A stretch of DNA of 64,000 nucleotides from an uncultured Oscillospiraceae bacterium (lineage in GTDB: Bacteria > Bacillota > Clostridia > Oscillospirales > Acutalibacteraceae): positions 1 to 64,000 of the forward strand of contig CAJJNV010000002.1 in NCBI GenBank assembly GCA_905193225.1, in the 5' to 3' direction. Position 1 is the first letter of the stretch, and every line of letters starts with the position of its first letter. The notes beneath the pieces are model-generated. The model did not search any database. It was not told the origin of the DNA and was given only the letters and a program-made list of their open reading frames with translations. Positions 25,198-34,034 of this stretch are shown one piece after another. A program made the position numbers and the translations under genes.

Positions 25198-26201
25198 TTT
25201 TGCACCGTCCTTTTTATCTGCTCGGCAAAGGCCGAAAAATCCATTTCCTTAAACTCAAACCGCCCGATCTCGGGGACGTATACAATAGTTATCTTATCGC
25301 CGTCACGCTTTTTGTCGTGGGACATAGCCTCGATTATCTCGTCGGCCGAAAGGGGCAGACGGGTGGGAAGTCCAAGCTTTAAAAGCACCGGGACAAGCCT
25401 TTTTCCCGCATTTACCGAGCACATGGGCACCATTCCGATGGCCACGCATTCCCCGTGGAAAAGCTCCTTTTGTTTGCTTTCGACGCCGTGGGCAAGGGTG
25501 TGTCCGAAATTGAGCACCCTCCGCAGCCCGCTTTCCTTTTCATCCTGTTCGACAATGCTCTTTTTTATGGTTACTGCTCGGGTGATTACCAGATCGAGGT
25601 GCTTTTCAATGGAAAAATCATCCCGTTCAAAAAGCGAGAAAAGCTCGGCGTCGCAGGTTGCGGCCATTTTTACCGCCTCGGCAAGGCCATTGGATATCTG
25701 GCGGGGAGAAAGTGTCTTTAATGTGTCGGGATCGATAAGCACACCTTTTGGCGGCCAGAATGATCCCACAATATTTTTAATTCCGCAAAAATCGATTGCA
25801 GTTTTTCCGCCTACCGATGAATCAACCTGAGACAGCACGGTGGTAGGAATATTGTAAAAATCCACGCCTCTCATAAAGCTTGCGGCAACAAATCCCGCAA
25901 GGTCTCCGACCACTCCGCCGCCCACCGCCACAACGCAGTCGGAACGGGTAAATCCCTTTTCCACCATTTTGGTGAGCAGTATTTTGTAGTTTTCGAGGCT
26001 TTTTGAACGCTCACCCGATGGAATAGCGGTTATGAAGGGCTGTTTGCAGCGGGCGGCCACGGTTTTTGCGTACACCGCCGGGACATCGTAATCGGTGACT
26101 ATAAGCACCTTTCGGTCGAGATTGAAAAACTTATCGGCACGGGACAAAGCTCCGTGCATAATTGTTATTTCATAGCTTCCGTTTTGAGTTTGTACCTTCA
26201 T
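25194..26201 (-). CDS. aroB: 3-dehydroquinate synthase
   Basis: Cyclises DAHP to 3-dehydroquinate using NAD+ and a divalent metal. GGGVVGDLAGFVAASFMRG, then NIPTTVLSQVDSSVGGKTAI and the metal ligands in GLAEAVKMA, NFGHTLAHGVE and FHGECVAIGM are all present. The length of 335 residues is slightly short but complete. It lies 6 bases after pheA; the ribosome site overlaps the end of that gene. Confidence 0.97.
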   Translation of the reverse strand: MKVQTQNGSYEITIMHGALSRADKFFNLDRKVLIVTDYDVPAVYAKTVAARCKQPFITAIPSGERSKSLENYKILLTKMVEKGFTRSDCVVAVGGGVVGDLAGFVAASFMRGVDFYNIPTTVLSQVDSSVGGKTAIDFCGIKNIVGSFWPPKGVLIDPDTLKTLSPRQISNGLAEAVKMAATCDAELFSLFERDDFSIEKHLDLVITRAVTIKKSIVEQDEKESGLRRVLNFGHTLAHGVESKQKELFHGECVAIGMVPMCSVNAGKRLVPVLLKLGLPTRLPLSADEIIEAMSHDKKRDGDKITIVYVPEIGRFEFKEMDFSAFAEQIKRTVQK

Positions 26202-26207
26202 TTTTTC

Positions 26208-27287
26208 TCACTCCCTTGAAAAACTTCCGAGCACCTTTAAATCGGAACAGCAGCCTGCAAGCTCGCTTAACATTTCCTTGCCTTCGGGGCTTTCGATGTT
26301 GCCGTCGCCTTCGGCGAAAAAATAGTATGTCCATATGAGCTTTTTGGTGGGACGGCTTTTAAGGGAGGAAAGGTTGAAGCCGTGTCGGCCGATGATATTT
26401 ATGGCCTCACCCAAGGCGCCGGCCTCGTTTCGCACCGTGAAAACCATAACAAAATGGTCGTCGTTCTTTGAAGGGAGCTTTTCAAGTTTTGAAAAGACCG
26501 CAAAGCGGGTCGTGTTGGTGCCCGATTCGTTAATGTGAGCGTCGACGACCTTAAGACCGTATTTTTCGGCTGCAAGCTCACTTCCGATGGCGGCAACGTC
26601 TGTCCTGCCGGAGGCGGCGACCTCCTGCGCCGCAATGGCGGTGTTTTCTGCCTCAACAGCCTTAAATCCGTGGCGGTGAATGTATTCTCCGCACTGACCG
26701 AGAGCCTGGGGATGGCTTTTGACCTCCTTAATGCTCTCAAGTGTGGCATCGCTGTTTGCAATAAGATTTTGAACTATTTCTATTTCTCTTAACTGGTGAA
26801 TATAAAGTCCGCCGAAAAAGGCAAGATCCATAACCTGTCCCACGTCGCCGTTGTAGCTGTTTTCAATTGGAAGCACGGCACAGTCGCATTCTCCCTTCTC
26901 CACTGCCTCATATGCCGATTTAAAATCGGGATAGGGAAGGGGAATGCCGTTTTTGAAAATCTTTTTGGCGGCGATATTGGAAAAAGCACCTTCCACGCCG
27001 CTGTATGCAATCTTCATTCCGTCCATAAGGCGGCTTTGATAGCGCTTTGAAAGCTCCATAACATATTCGATAAAGTTAACATAGTAATCGCGGTAATCGG
27101 GACTGTCGATCCGCTTTGCACCTTCGCTTATGACCTGACGTTCTCTCTCAAAGTTGAATATGGGAAGGCCTCGCTCCTTTTTATACTGACCTACTTCCTT
27201 CACCGCGTCCATACGCCTGCAAAAAAGCTCGGCCATTTTTCCGTCTATTTCGTTTATTTCCTGCCGCGCCTTGTTTATGTCCGCCAT
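26208..27287 (-). CDS. pheA: bifunctional chorismate mutase / prephenate dehydratase
   Basis: First structural gene of the aromatic operon. Residues about 1-85 are an AroQ-type chorismate mutase (INKARQEINEIDGKMAELF). Residues about 98-275 are prephenate dehydratase (MKIAYSGVEGAFSNIAA, LPIENSYNGDVGQVMDL, TNTTRFAVFSK). The remainder is an ACT domain. In that domain the phenylalanine-binding motifs are altered: GALG for the common GALV and KSRP for ESRP, so feedback may differ. The start at 27287 follows GGGGGG by 5 bases and gives the natural MADINKARQ opening; an in-frame ATG at 27311 lies in the attenuator. It converts chorismate to phenylpyruvate. Confidence 0.95.
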   Translation of the reverse strand: MADINKARQEINEIDGKMAELFCRRMDAVKEVGQYKKERGLPIFNFERERQVISEGAKRIDSPDYRDYYVNFIEYVMELSKRYQSRLMDGMKIAYSGVEGAFSNIAAKKIFKNGIPLPYPDFKSAYEAVEKGECDCAVLPIENSYNGDVGQVMDLAFFGGLYIHQLREIEIVQNLIANSDATLESIKEVKSHPQALGQCGEYIHRHGFKAVEAENTAIAAQEVAASGRTDVAAIGSELAAEKYGLKVVDAHINESGTNTTRFAVFSKLEKLPSKNDDHFVMVFTVRNEAGALGEAINIIGRHGFNLSSLKSRPTKKLIWTYYFFAEGDGNIESPEGKEMLSELAGCCSDLKVLGSFSRE

Positions 27288-27311
27288 AATATCCCCCCGA
27301 AAAAATCTCAT

Positions 27312-27364
27312 AAAAAAACCCGCAACCTGTTAATTTGCAATTTCTGCACATAACAATTTGCGGG
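27312..27364 (-). terminator. attenuator terminator before pheA
   Basis: On the minus strand CCCGCAA (27364-27358) pairs with TTGCGGG (27325-27319) and is followed by seven T (27318-27312), with the pheA ATG 25 bases further on. It lies downstream of the Tyr/Phe leader peptide, as in amino-acid attenuation. The leader end (GTCTGT near 27406) can alternatively pair with ACAGAC just before the terminator stem. Confidence 0.85.
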
Positions 27365-27390
27365 CCGTCTGTTAACTTGTTTGAAAAAAA

Positions 27391-27456
27391 TCAGCAAGCA
27401 CACAGACAGTCCGTAATAAAGTAATAATAATATGAAAAGATATTAGTACGAAGCAT
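27391..27456 (-). CDS. Tyr/Phe-rich leader peptide of the aromatic operon
   Basis: A 21-codon frame starts at ATG 27456 with an excellent ribosome site, AGGAGG, 8 bases upstream. It encodes MLRTNI followed by FSYYYYF and a short Cys-containing tail. Four consecutive tyrosine codons flanked by phenylalanine codons are what a ribosome-stalling sensor of charged Tyr/Phe tRNA would need. It sits between the operon promoter and an intrinsic terminator. Seen directly in sequence; the regulatory role is inferred from the classic attenuation layout. Confidence 0.85.
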   Translation of the reverse strand: MLRTNIFSYYYYFITDCLCAC

Positions 27457-27481
27457 ATCTGTGTCCTCCTTATTTTTTCTC

Positions 27482-27510
27482 ATCGTACTCTTTTTTTTTC
27501 AATTTGTCAA
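27482..27510 (-). promoter_or_regulatory. promoter of the aromatic amino acid operon
   Basis: On the minus strand TTGACA (27510-27505), 17 bases, then TACGAT (27487-27482), just ahead of the leader peptide ribosome site. Confidence 0.75.
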
Positions 27511-27703
27511 GGGGTATTTTTAAAATATAATAATTTGTAAAAAAATATTTAAACGGCGGTTATTTTGCAGACGATTTTTACAAAAAACGGTAAAATCGGC
27601 CTCACATTTACAAATTGTTTTGACTTTTTACATAATGATAAAATAAGCAGTGCATTTTATGCTTATTGATTATACAAACTACACAAGAAATGGCCTAAAA
27701 TAC

Positions 27704-27732
27704 TTGACAAATGTTTTTTATTGTGTCATTAT
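27704..27732 (+). promoter_or_regulatory. distal promoter of the AraC-type regulator gene
   Basis: TTGACA (27704-27709), 17 bases, CATTAT (27727-27732). Confidence 0.5.
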
Positions 27733-27777
27733 GGAATTATAAAAAGCCAAAATTATTTAAAATATACAAAAACTATA

Positions 27778-27805
27778 TTCGACATTTTCGTTTTTGTGAT
27801 ATAAT
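27778..27805 (+). promoter_or_regulatory. proximal promoter of the AraC-type regulator gene
   Basis: TATAAT at 27800-27805 carries an extended -10 (TGA before it), with TTCGAC at 27778-27783 as a weak -35. Confidence 0.5.
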
Positions 27806-27926
27806 GGAGATAAATAATTAAAACTGTAACGGCGAAAAAACCGATACAGTGTCAAAGGCTTTAATCAGAAAACGGGCATAAGCATTGGTTACACTTTGCG
27901 GCACGGTGTTTACGGAGGTGATTTTG

Positions 27927-29129
27927 GTGGAAAAGAGAACGGCGGACAGCGGCATGCACATTGTCGAGCTGAGATGGGAGCATTTTATAATGGGCCTGCT
28001 CAGCGGAAGCTACAATCCTGCCGGCGCAAAGAGAGAGGCTACCCGTTTGGGCGTTCCGGCGGTTGATTATCAATATGTATGTATGCTTTTTTCGGCCGAT
28101 AAAATACCTCTTACCTCTGCCCTTATCGACCCCGCCGGCCTTGTTCAGGAAATGCTCAGAAAGCACGGCAGAGGCTTTGCCATATCCCTTCCGAATGCTA
28201 CGGTTTTGGGAGTTTTATCTCTGCCCGACAACAGGACAAAATTCGACCGCATTGTTTACGAGTCGGCTGAGGAGATTAAGACCCGTCTTGAGCTTGCCAC
28301 CGAGGAGACGGTCACGGTGGGAGTGGGGGAGATAGTCTACGAGCTTTCCAAGCTTGGCACATCCTTTGCGGCGGCAAAAAAATGCCTCGACCGCAGGGAA
28401 TATACCGGCGGCGACAGAATATATACCTATACCGAGCCACGACAGGTTTTGCCCGACTGTCCTTATGCATTGCCCTGTGAAAAGCGGCTGTCCTCATCGG
28501 TGAGAAAGGGAAGCCTTATCGACGCAAAGCAAAACATCGAGGAAATAAGAGAAGCTCTTGAGAAAATGAACGATTCTCTTCGCCCTATAGATTATAAGTT
28601 TTTCTTTCTTGAAACGGTTGTATGTCTTTCGATGAGCACCGGAGCCTCCGCAAAATCCGACCGCAGGGTGTGTTCGGCAAATCTCAATATATTTGAAATG
28701 GTGGCAAGGGTAAAGGATTCCCAAAGCTATACCGAGGAAGCGGGGGCATACCTTGAATCGCTTTTCAAGCTTTCGGGCACAAAGGAAAAGAGCAAAAAAC
28801 GCCTGCAGATAGATACTGCGGTGAGCTATATCAACTCGCATTATTCCGAAAAGATAACCCTGGAGGATTTGGCCGAGCTTTGCGAGCTTAGCGTATCTTA
28901 TTTTTGTAAGCTGTTCAAAAGTGAGATCGGTGAGAGCTTTGCCGATTATCTGACCTGGGTAAGGATAGAAAAGGCCATTGATCTTTTGAGGGATCCCAAG
29001 ATGAAGATATATGAAATTTCCGAGGAGGTGGGGTACAGCGATGTGCAGTACTTTAACAAGGTGTTCCGCGACACCACCGGCGTTTCTCCGTCCTTCTACC
29101 GCAACCACCTGCTCTTTTCCTCCGATTGA
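27927..29129 (+). CDS. AraC-family transcriptional regulator
   Basis: A 400-residue protein with a C-terminal AraC DNA-binding domain: TAVSYINSHYSEKITLEDLA, then SVSYFCKLFKSEIGESFADY as the first helix-turn-helix, and ISEEVGYSDVQYFNKVFRD with GVSPSFYR as the second. The N-terminal 280 residues resemble the central region of YesN/PucR-like regulators but show no receiver Asp site or clear ligand fold. The GTG at 27927 is chosen because GGAGGTG lies 6 bases upstream; an in-frame TTG one codon before is possible. It is divergent from the aromatic operon and upstream of the dehydrogenase and sugar transporter genes, which are the likelier targets. Confidence 0.88.
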   Translation: MEKRTADSGMHIVELRWEHFIMGLLSGSYNPAGAKREATRLGVPAVDYQYVCMLFSADKIPLTSALIDPAGLVQEMLRKHGRGFAISLPNATVLGVLSLPDNRTKFDRIVYESAEEIKTRLELATEETVTVGVGEIVYELSKLGTSFAAAKKCLDRREYTGGDRIYTYTEPRQVLPDCPYALPCEKRLSSSVRKGSLIDAKQNIEEIREALEKMNDSLRPIDYKFFFLETVVCLSMSTGASAKSDRRVCSANLNIFEMVARVKDSQSYTEEAGAYLESLFKLSGTKEKSKKRLQIDTAVSYINSHYSEKITLEDLAELCELSVSYFCKLFKSEIGESFADYLTWVRIEKAIDLLRDPKMKIYEISEEVGYSDVQYFNKVFRDTTGVSPSFYRNHLLFSSD

Positions 29130-29242
29130 TCCGGAATTATTGCATTGTAAAGTTGTATACGGCTATTAAAAAAGGTGCAAAAAAAGACAATCAGAAAGAT
29201 ATTTAAAAGGTCAAAAAACAAGCAAAAAGAACCGGCGAAAAG

Positions 29243-29284
29243 CAGCGCAGTCACAGAGGGAAAGCAGTGGCAGCGCTGTTTTTT
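29243..29284 (+). terminator. terminator of the AraC gene
   Basis: CAGCGC (29243-29248) pairs with GCGCTG (29273-29278), with an inner TCAC/GTGG pairing, and is followed by six T. Confidence 0.7.
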
Positions 29285-29558
29285 ATATTTGCGCAAGCGT
29301 TTAAAGGCCGGAGGTCGATTTTTTATCGCTTGATAGTATTGATTCCTTTGCGTTTTTGAAAATACGGGAGCTGTAAAAATACAATCAATTTAAGAACCTG
29401 ACATAAAATTATGTTCTATGGTTACATTGACAAAAAAACTTAATAAAAAGCAAAATAATATAAAGACTTTATCCAAAGACAGTGGTAGAATTACATTGAA
29501 AAATCGGGGATATAATAATCCTTGGACATTTTCAATTTAAAAATTCGGAGGTAATAAA
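29285..29558. promoter_or_regulatory. AT-rich region upstream of the dehydrogenase gene
   Basis: No gene is visible. TTGACA at 29427-29432 lacks a good -10 at the right distance, and TATAAT at 29511-29516 is the likeliest -10, 43 bases before the start codon. An AraC-type activator could compensate for a poor -35. No clear direct repeats were found by eye. Confidence 0.35.
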
Positions 29559-30590
29559 ATGAAAGTTGCATATTTAAAAGCGCCTTATATGTTTGAGGTC
29601 AGAGATGTTGAGCTTAGGGAAATCAAGGATACCGAGGTTATTGTGGATGTTAAGGCCTGCGGATTTTGCGGACACGACAACATTTTGGCCTCCTATCAGG
29701 CTAAGGACTGGGAGCCCTTCGGCCATGAGTTTTCGGGAATCGTGGAAAAGGTCGGAAAGCTTGTCACCAATGTTAAGGTAGGGGATAGGGTTTGTGTCGA
29801 AACGGCCACCTTTGACCCTCTTCTCGATTGCTCGCGAAACGGTCGTCCGGATTTTGACAACACCCCCTGCGGAGACAGCTTTATGGAGCTTGACAAGGGC
29901 TTCCGTACGGGCATGGGCTTTGCCGAAAAGGCCATTGTTCCGGCAAGTCTCTGCGTTAAATTTGACGGTATGACCTTTGAGGAAGCGGCCATTATGGAGC
30001 CTATGGGAGTTGCTTATGATCTGTTTATGACTTCAGACATAAAGCTTAACAACGATGTGCTGGTGCTTGGCTGCGGACCCATCGGTCTTATGGCACTTCA
30101 GATGGCTAAAGCCGGCGGGGCAAGAAAGATCTATGCCGCAGAGTTTTCCACCGCAACGGCAAGATGCGAAATGGCAAAAAAATTCGGCGCCGACGAGATT
30201 ATTTATACCGATAAGGTTAAGCTTGAGGATTATAAATTTGAAAAGGGCGGAGTAGACCGCGTGCTTGTAACCGCACCGCCCAAAACCATCGGCACTGCCT
30301 GCAATGTCTGCAATACCGGCGGAATAGTTGCATTTCTCGGCATAAGCTATAACGAGCCCACAGTTACCTTTGATTCAAATGTGGTACATCTGAACAAGCT
30401 TCAGATCAGAGGCTCAAACGCCATTCCGGCACTGTATTTCCCACTGTGCATCGACCTTGTAAAGGCGGGTATTGTGGATGTCAAGAGTCTTGTTTCCCAC
30501 ACATTTGCTCTCGAGAATCTCCCCGAGGCTATGAAAAAATACTATGAGGACAAGGCCACTGCCTTAAAGGCTGTTATGGTTAAGCCCTGA
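29559..30590 (+). CDS. zinc-type medium-chain alcohol/polyol dehydrogenase
   Basis: A 343-residue MDR-superfamily oxidoreductase. Catalytic zinc ligands are Cys37 in CGFCGHD with His56 and Glu57 in FGHEFSG. The cofactor loop VLVLGCGPIGLMAL is an NAD(P)-binding Rossmann motif. The structural-zinc lobe is altered: the usual four closely spaced cysteines are replaced by a segment with two well-separated Cys (LLDCSRNG and TPCGDS). Such variants occur among sorbitol or sugar dehydrogenases. Placed between an AraC regulator and a sugar ABC transporter, it probably oxidises the imported sugar or polyol; the substrate is unknown. Confidence 0.87.
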   Translation: MKVAYLKAPYMFEVRDVELREIKDTEVIVDVKACGFCGHDNILASYQAKDWEPFGHEFSGIVEKVGKLVTNVKVGDRVCVETATFDPLLDCSRNGRPDFDNTPCGDSFMELDKGFRTGMGFAEKAIVPASLCVKFDGMTFEEAAIMEPMGVAYDLFMTSDIKLNNDVLVLGCGPIGLMALQMAKAGGARKIYAAEFSTATARCEMAKKFGADEIIYTDKVKLEDYKFEKGGVDRVLVTAPPKTIGTACNVCNTGGIVAFLGISYNEPTVTFDSNVVHLNKLQIRGSNAIPALYFPLCIDLVKAGIVDVKSLVSHTFALENLPEAMKKYYEDKATALKAVMVKP

Positions 30591-30713
30591 TTGCCGTCCG
30601 GGCAAAAAACCGACGGATCGGCGGTATCTTAAACAATAATCTTCCGCAGTCGGCAGGTTTTTGAACAAAGTCTTTCTTTCCATTTGTCGAAGAAATTCGG
30701 CAGTCTTGTGTTT

Positions 30714-30770
30714 CTCCTCTTTCCCGAGGACCAAAACCTTGGGAAAGGGGAGTTTTTTGTTTTTAAACGG
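30714..30770 (+). terminator. terminator of the dehydrogenase gene
   Basis: A roughly 16-bp stem from CTCCTCTTTCCC (30714) pairs with GGGAAAGGGGAG (ending 30762), followed by TTTTTTGTTTTT. Confidence 0.92.
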
Positions 30771-31246
30771 TGCTTTTTTCACCTGCCTGAAGCGCTTTTT
30801 CCTGTCGATTTTTTGAATATTATTTTTTAATATGCAAACAATATTACAAATTCTCATCGTGCATCACATAACATCATATCCGACCTTAGGCTTTTAAGAC
30901 TTGCGATATTGTGACAATTAAATGCCGTGCAAAAAATAAGATATGATGAATCACCGCAAACTGCGGCAAAGGCTTATTTAGCGGCGATGCTTAAAAGCCG
31001 GCAAACACTTGATTTATAAAGACGTGTGTAAAGCAGACGCTGTAATTGGAATGTTTTGACGTGCACATTTTTATAGGTGAAAAAAGCACAGAAATTTATC
31101 CTTTCGGTGTTACTTTTTGTTATTGTAGTTGAAAATGACAAAATAATATAATATTAGGCAATAAAATATGTAGAATATAATTGCTTATGTAATATATAAT
31201 GGGCTTGCCCGATGAGGGAAAAACTCAAAAAAAGGAGAAACAAAAA
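30771..31246. promoter_or_regulatory. upstream region of the sugar transporter with promoter
   Basis: No gene is seen. TTGTAG (31123-31128), 18 bases, TATAAT (31147-31152) is the best promoter; a second TATAAT lies at 31176-31181. A small inverted repeat CCGCAAACTGCGG near 30954 may be an operator. Confidence 0.45.
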
Positions 31247-32245
31247 ATGAAGAAGCTAATCGCACTATTGTTGTCAGTCGCCATGATCGCGGCATTCACC
31301 TCATGCAGCCAGTCAGGCGGAGATGACACCAGCAAGGACGGCAGTCAGGTCAAGGTGGCCGGTATGGTTTACCTTGAGGATCAGTTTATGCGTATGATGA
31401 GCGCAGGATATAAAGCTGCTGCTAACGAAGCAGGTGCCAACTACCGTGAATTTAACTGCAACCAGGACCAGGCAAAGGAAACCCAAACCATCAATACCTA
31501 TGTTCAGGACAAAATTGACGGTATAGCAATTGCTCCTCTTAATCAGGACTCCTCCATTGAGGCTGTTAAGAGCGCTGCAAACGCCGGAGTTAAGGTTGTT
31601 CTTACCGACTCCACCCTGACCGACGGCTCCTTCCTGGTAGGCGGATTTACCTCCGACCAGAAACAGCTGGGCGCTTCCACCGGTAAGGCTGCAAAAGAAT
31701 TCCTCGAGAAAACTCTCGGCGCTACCAAAGAAAATCCCGTTGAAATAGCAGTTGTTTGCTTTGACTCCCTTCTTCCCGAAAAATCCGGTGCCCGTGTTGA
31801 CGGATTCCTCGGCGAAGTCGGCGACCTTGTAAAGGTTGTTGACCGTCAGGACGCATGGGAGCAGGATAAGGCTGTTACCACTGTTGACGGTATTTTAACC
31901 GCTCATCCCAATGTAAAGCTTATCTATGCTGCCAACGACGGCGGAACAGTCGGTTCGACCATGGCCATTGAAAACAAGGGTCTTAAAGATGTTTATGTAT
32001 TCGGTATCGACGCTTCCGAGCAGATAGCCTCCTATCTCAAGAACGACAAAAATGTTCTCCAGGCCGTTACCGGTCAGGACGCATATCAGATGGGCTATCA
32101 GAGCATGCAGATGCTTATTAAAGCCATCAAGGGCGAGAACACCGGCAATGCAGGTCAGGTTAAGACCGTTGACGGAATTCTGCTTACCCGCACCAATCCC
32201 GACGGCATCAAGACCTATCTCGACGATCTTAAAAAGATCGGCTGA
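31247..32245 (+). CDS. sugar ABC transporter substrate-binding lipoprotein (RbsB-like)
   Basis: A 332-residue lipoprotein. The start at 31247 follows AAGGAG by 8 bases; the signal peptide MKKLIALLLSVAMIAAFTSC places the lipid-modified Cys at residue 20. A Ser/Gly/Asp linker follows, then a periplasmic-binding-protein-4 fold typical of ribose, galactose or autoinducer-2 binding proteins (DKIDGIAIAPLNQDSS, YAANDGGTVGSTMAIE, VFGIDASEQI). The ATPase and permease genes follow, completing a class-2 (CUT2) sugar importer. The sugar is unknown; the neighbouring dehydrogenase hints at a pentose or polyol. Confidence 0.92.
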   Translation: MKKLIALLLSVAMIAAFTSCSQSGGDDTSKDGSQVKVAGMVYLEDQFMRMMSAGYKAAANEAGANYREFNCNQDQAKETQTINTYVQDKIDGIAIAPLNQDSSIEAVKSAANAGVKVVLTDSTLTDGSFLVGGFTSDQKQLGASTGKAAKEFLEKTLGATKENPVEIAVVCFDSLLPEKSGARVDGFLGEVGDLVKVVDRQDAWEQDKAVTTVDGILTAHPNVKLIYAANDGGTVGSTMAIENKGLKDVYVFGIDASEQIASYLKNDKNVLQAVTGQDAYQMGYQSMQMLIKAIKGENTGNAGQVKTVDGILLTRTNPDGIKTYLDDLKKIG

Positions 32246-32412
32246 TGACCGATAGTCGCAAAGGACAAAAGACAGTCTTTTGTCAGCGTAATATTACAAC
32301 AGTACACGTTGTACTTCTTTTACCACCTTTGTGCTTTTAAACGGCCGAATTTAAATTTTTGCCGTTGCAAATAAAATGTTGAACCTTTTGCACAAAGAGG
32401 TTTGAGTAGTTT

Positions 32413-32455
32413 TTCCCCGGAGAGGCCGCTTTAAAACGGCGACTTCTCCGGGGAA
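32413..32455 (+). other. stem-loop between binding protein and ATPase genes
   Basis: TTCCCCGGAGA (32413-32423) pairs with TCTCCGGGGAA (32445-32455), with an inner GCCGC/GCGGC-like pairing. No T tract follows, so it more likely protects the 3' end of the binding-protein mRNA than terminates all transcription, giving excess binding protein. Confidence 0.65.
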
Positions 32456-32491
32456 TACAAAACAACATAATCAAAGGAATGAGGAATTTTA

Positions 32492-34021
32492 ATGAGCGTT
32501 TTAGAAGCCCGTAATATTACAAAGGTATTTCCCGGAACGGTCGCTCTTGACGATGTATCGGTTTCCTTTGACAGTGGCAAGGTGCACGCCATCGTCGGTA
32601 AGAACGGATCGGGAAAATCCACCTTGCTCAAAATAATATCGGGTGCACAGCAGGCCACTTCCGGAGTGCTTATACTCGACGGCAAAGAGGTAAAGATAGC
32701 CTCCACAACCGACGCCTTTAAGGACGGCATCGCCACCGTGTACCAGGAGCTCAGTCTTATCCCGACACTTTCGGTAACCGAGAACATTCTGCTCGGAAGA
32801 ATGCCGATGAAATACGGAATGATAGACTGGAATGCCGCAAATTCTCAGGTTAAGAGCCTTTTGCAGGAGCTGAGCATTGACATACCGGTTACCGCCAAGG
32901 TGTCAACGCTTAGTATGTGGCAGCGGCAGATGATAGAAATTGCGAAAGCAATGAGCTTTAATCCTAAGGTGCTTCAGCTTGACGAGCCCACTTCGTCTCT
33001 TGCACGACACGAGGTTGCCGCCCTCTTTAAGATGGTGAGAAAGCTGAAGGAAAAGGATGTTATTATCACATATGTTTCCCATAAGCTTCAGGAGCTTTGG
33101 GAAATAGCCGATGACTGTACCGTCATTCGCGACGGAAAATATATCGGCAAAAAGAACATGTCGGAGCTTACCCACCGTGAGCTTATTGATATGATGTTCG
33201 GCGATACGCAGGTTCAGACCCGTCCCGACGATCTTATGGTTTCGGACAAAGTGGTGCTTAGGGTCAATAACCTGACCAGAGAAGGAAAGTTTGAAAACGT
33301 TTCCTTTGAGCTTCACAAGGGTGAGGTCCTCGGAATAGCCGGAATGCTCGGCTCGGGAAGAACAGAGCTTCTCAAATCTATTTTCGGAGCCGACAAATTT
33401 GACGGCGGAACGGTTGAGTTCGGCGGTCAGACCATAAATAAACATCATTCCAGCCTTAAAAAGATGAAATCACTTGGTATGGCGCTTACCCCCGAGGATC
33501 GAAAGACCGAAGGATTGGTACTGATGTCATCCATTAACCGTAATTTGGTTTATGCAAGCCTCGGCGCTTTGTCGAAGTTTGGCTTTATGAATGAGAAAAA
33601 AGAAAAACAGTATATAGACAGACAGGTGGACGAACTGCAGATAAAGGTTGCATCCACGGCCCTTCCGGTAACCTCTCTTTCGGGAGGAAACCAGCAGAAG
33701 GTGGTTGTGGGCAACTGGCTCAACACCGACCCCACCGTCATGCTTTTCGATGAGCCCTCCCGAGGCATCGATGTTGCCGCAAAGCAGCAGATCTTCAAAA
33801 TAATGTGGGATCAGTCGAGAAAAGGAATTTCAAGCATTATGGTTTCCAGTGAGCTGGAGGAACTGCTTGAGGTGTGTCAGAGAATACTGATTATGTGCGA
33901 AGGAAAAATAGTCGGCCAAATCGATCCCGACGAGGTTTCCACCAACGAGCTTTATGCTCTCTGTATGGGCGACAGCTCGGGAGAAAAAGAACAAATCGAC
34001 ATTCCTTCCCAAAATAATTAA
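32492..34021 (+). CDS. sugar ABC transporter ATPase, two ABC cassettes (RbsA-like)
   Basis: A 509-residue cytoplasmic ATPase with two fused ABC domains, as in CUT2 importers. The first cassette has Walker A GKNGSGKST, signature LSMWQRQMIEIAKAM and Walker B QLDEPTSSL. The second has a degenerate Walker A, GMLGSGRTEL, with signature LSGGNQQKVVVG and MLFDEPSRGID. This asymmetry is normal for RbsA/MglA. It overlaps nothing and the permease start follows 13 bases after the stop. Confidence 0.95.
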   Translation: MSVLEARNITKVFPGTVALDDVSVSFDSGKVHAIVGKNGSGKSTLLKIISGAQQATSGVLILDGKEVKIASTTDAFKDGIATVYQELSLIPTLSVTENILLGRMPMKYGMIDWNAANSQVKSLLQELSIDIPVTAKVSTLSMWQRQMIEIAKAMSFNPKVLQLDEPTSSLARHEVAALFKMVRKLKEKDVIITYVSHKLQELWEIADDCTVIRDGKYIGKKNMSELTHRELIDMMFGDTQVQTRPDDLMVSDKVVLRVNNLTREGKFENVSFELHKGEVLGIAGMLGSGRTELLKSIFGADKFDGGTVEFGGQTINKHHSSLKKMKSLGMALTPEDRKTEGLVLMSSINRNLVYASLGALSKFGFMNEKKEKQYIDRQVDELQIKVASTALPVTSLSGGNQQKVVVGNWLNTDPTVMLFDEPSRGIDVAAKQQIFKIMWDQSRKGISSIMVSSELEELLEVCQRILIMCEGKIVGQIDPDEVSTNELYALCMGDSSGEKEQIDIPSQNN

Positions 34022-34034
34022 CGAGGTGAAAATT

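Noticed and set aside
27288..27510. T-box ahead of pheA
   Set aside because: No TGGNACCGCG motif or stem I AGAGAG elements are present; a leader peptide with Tyr/Phe codons explains the terminator better.
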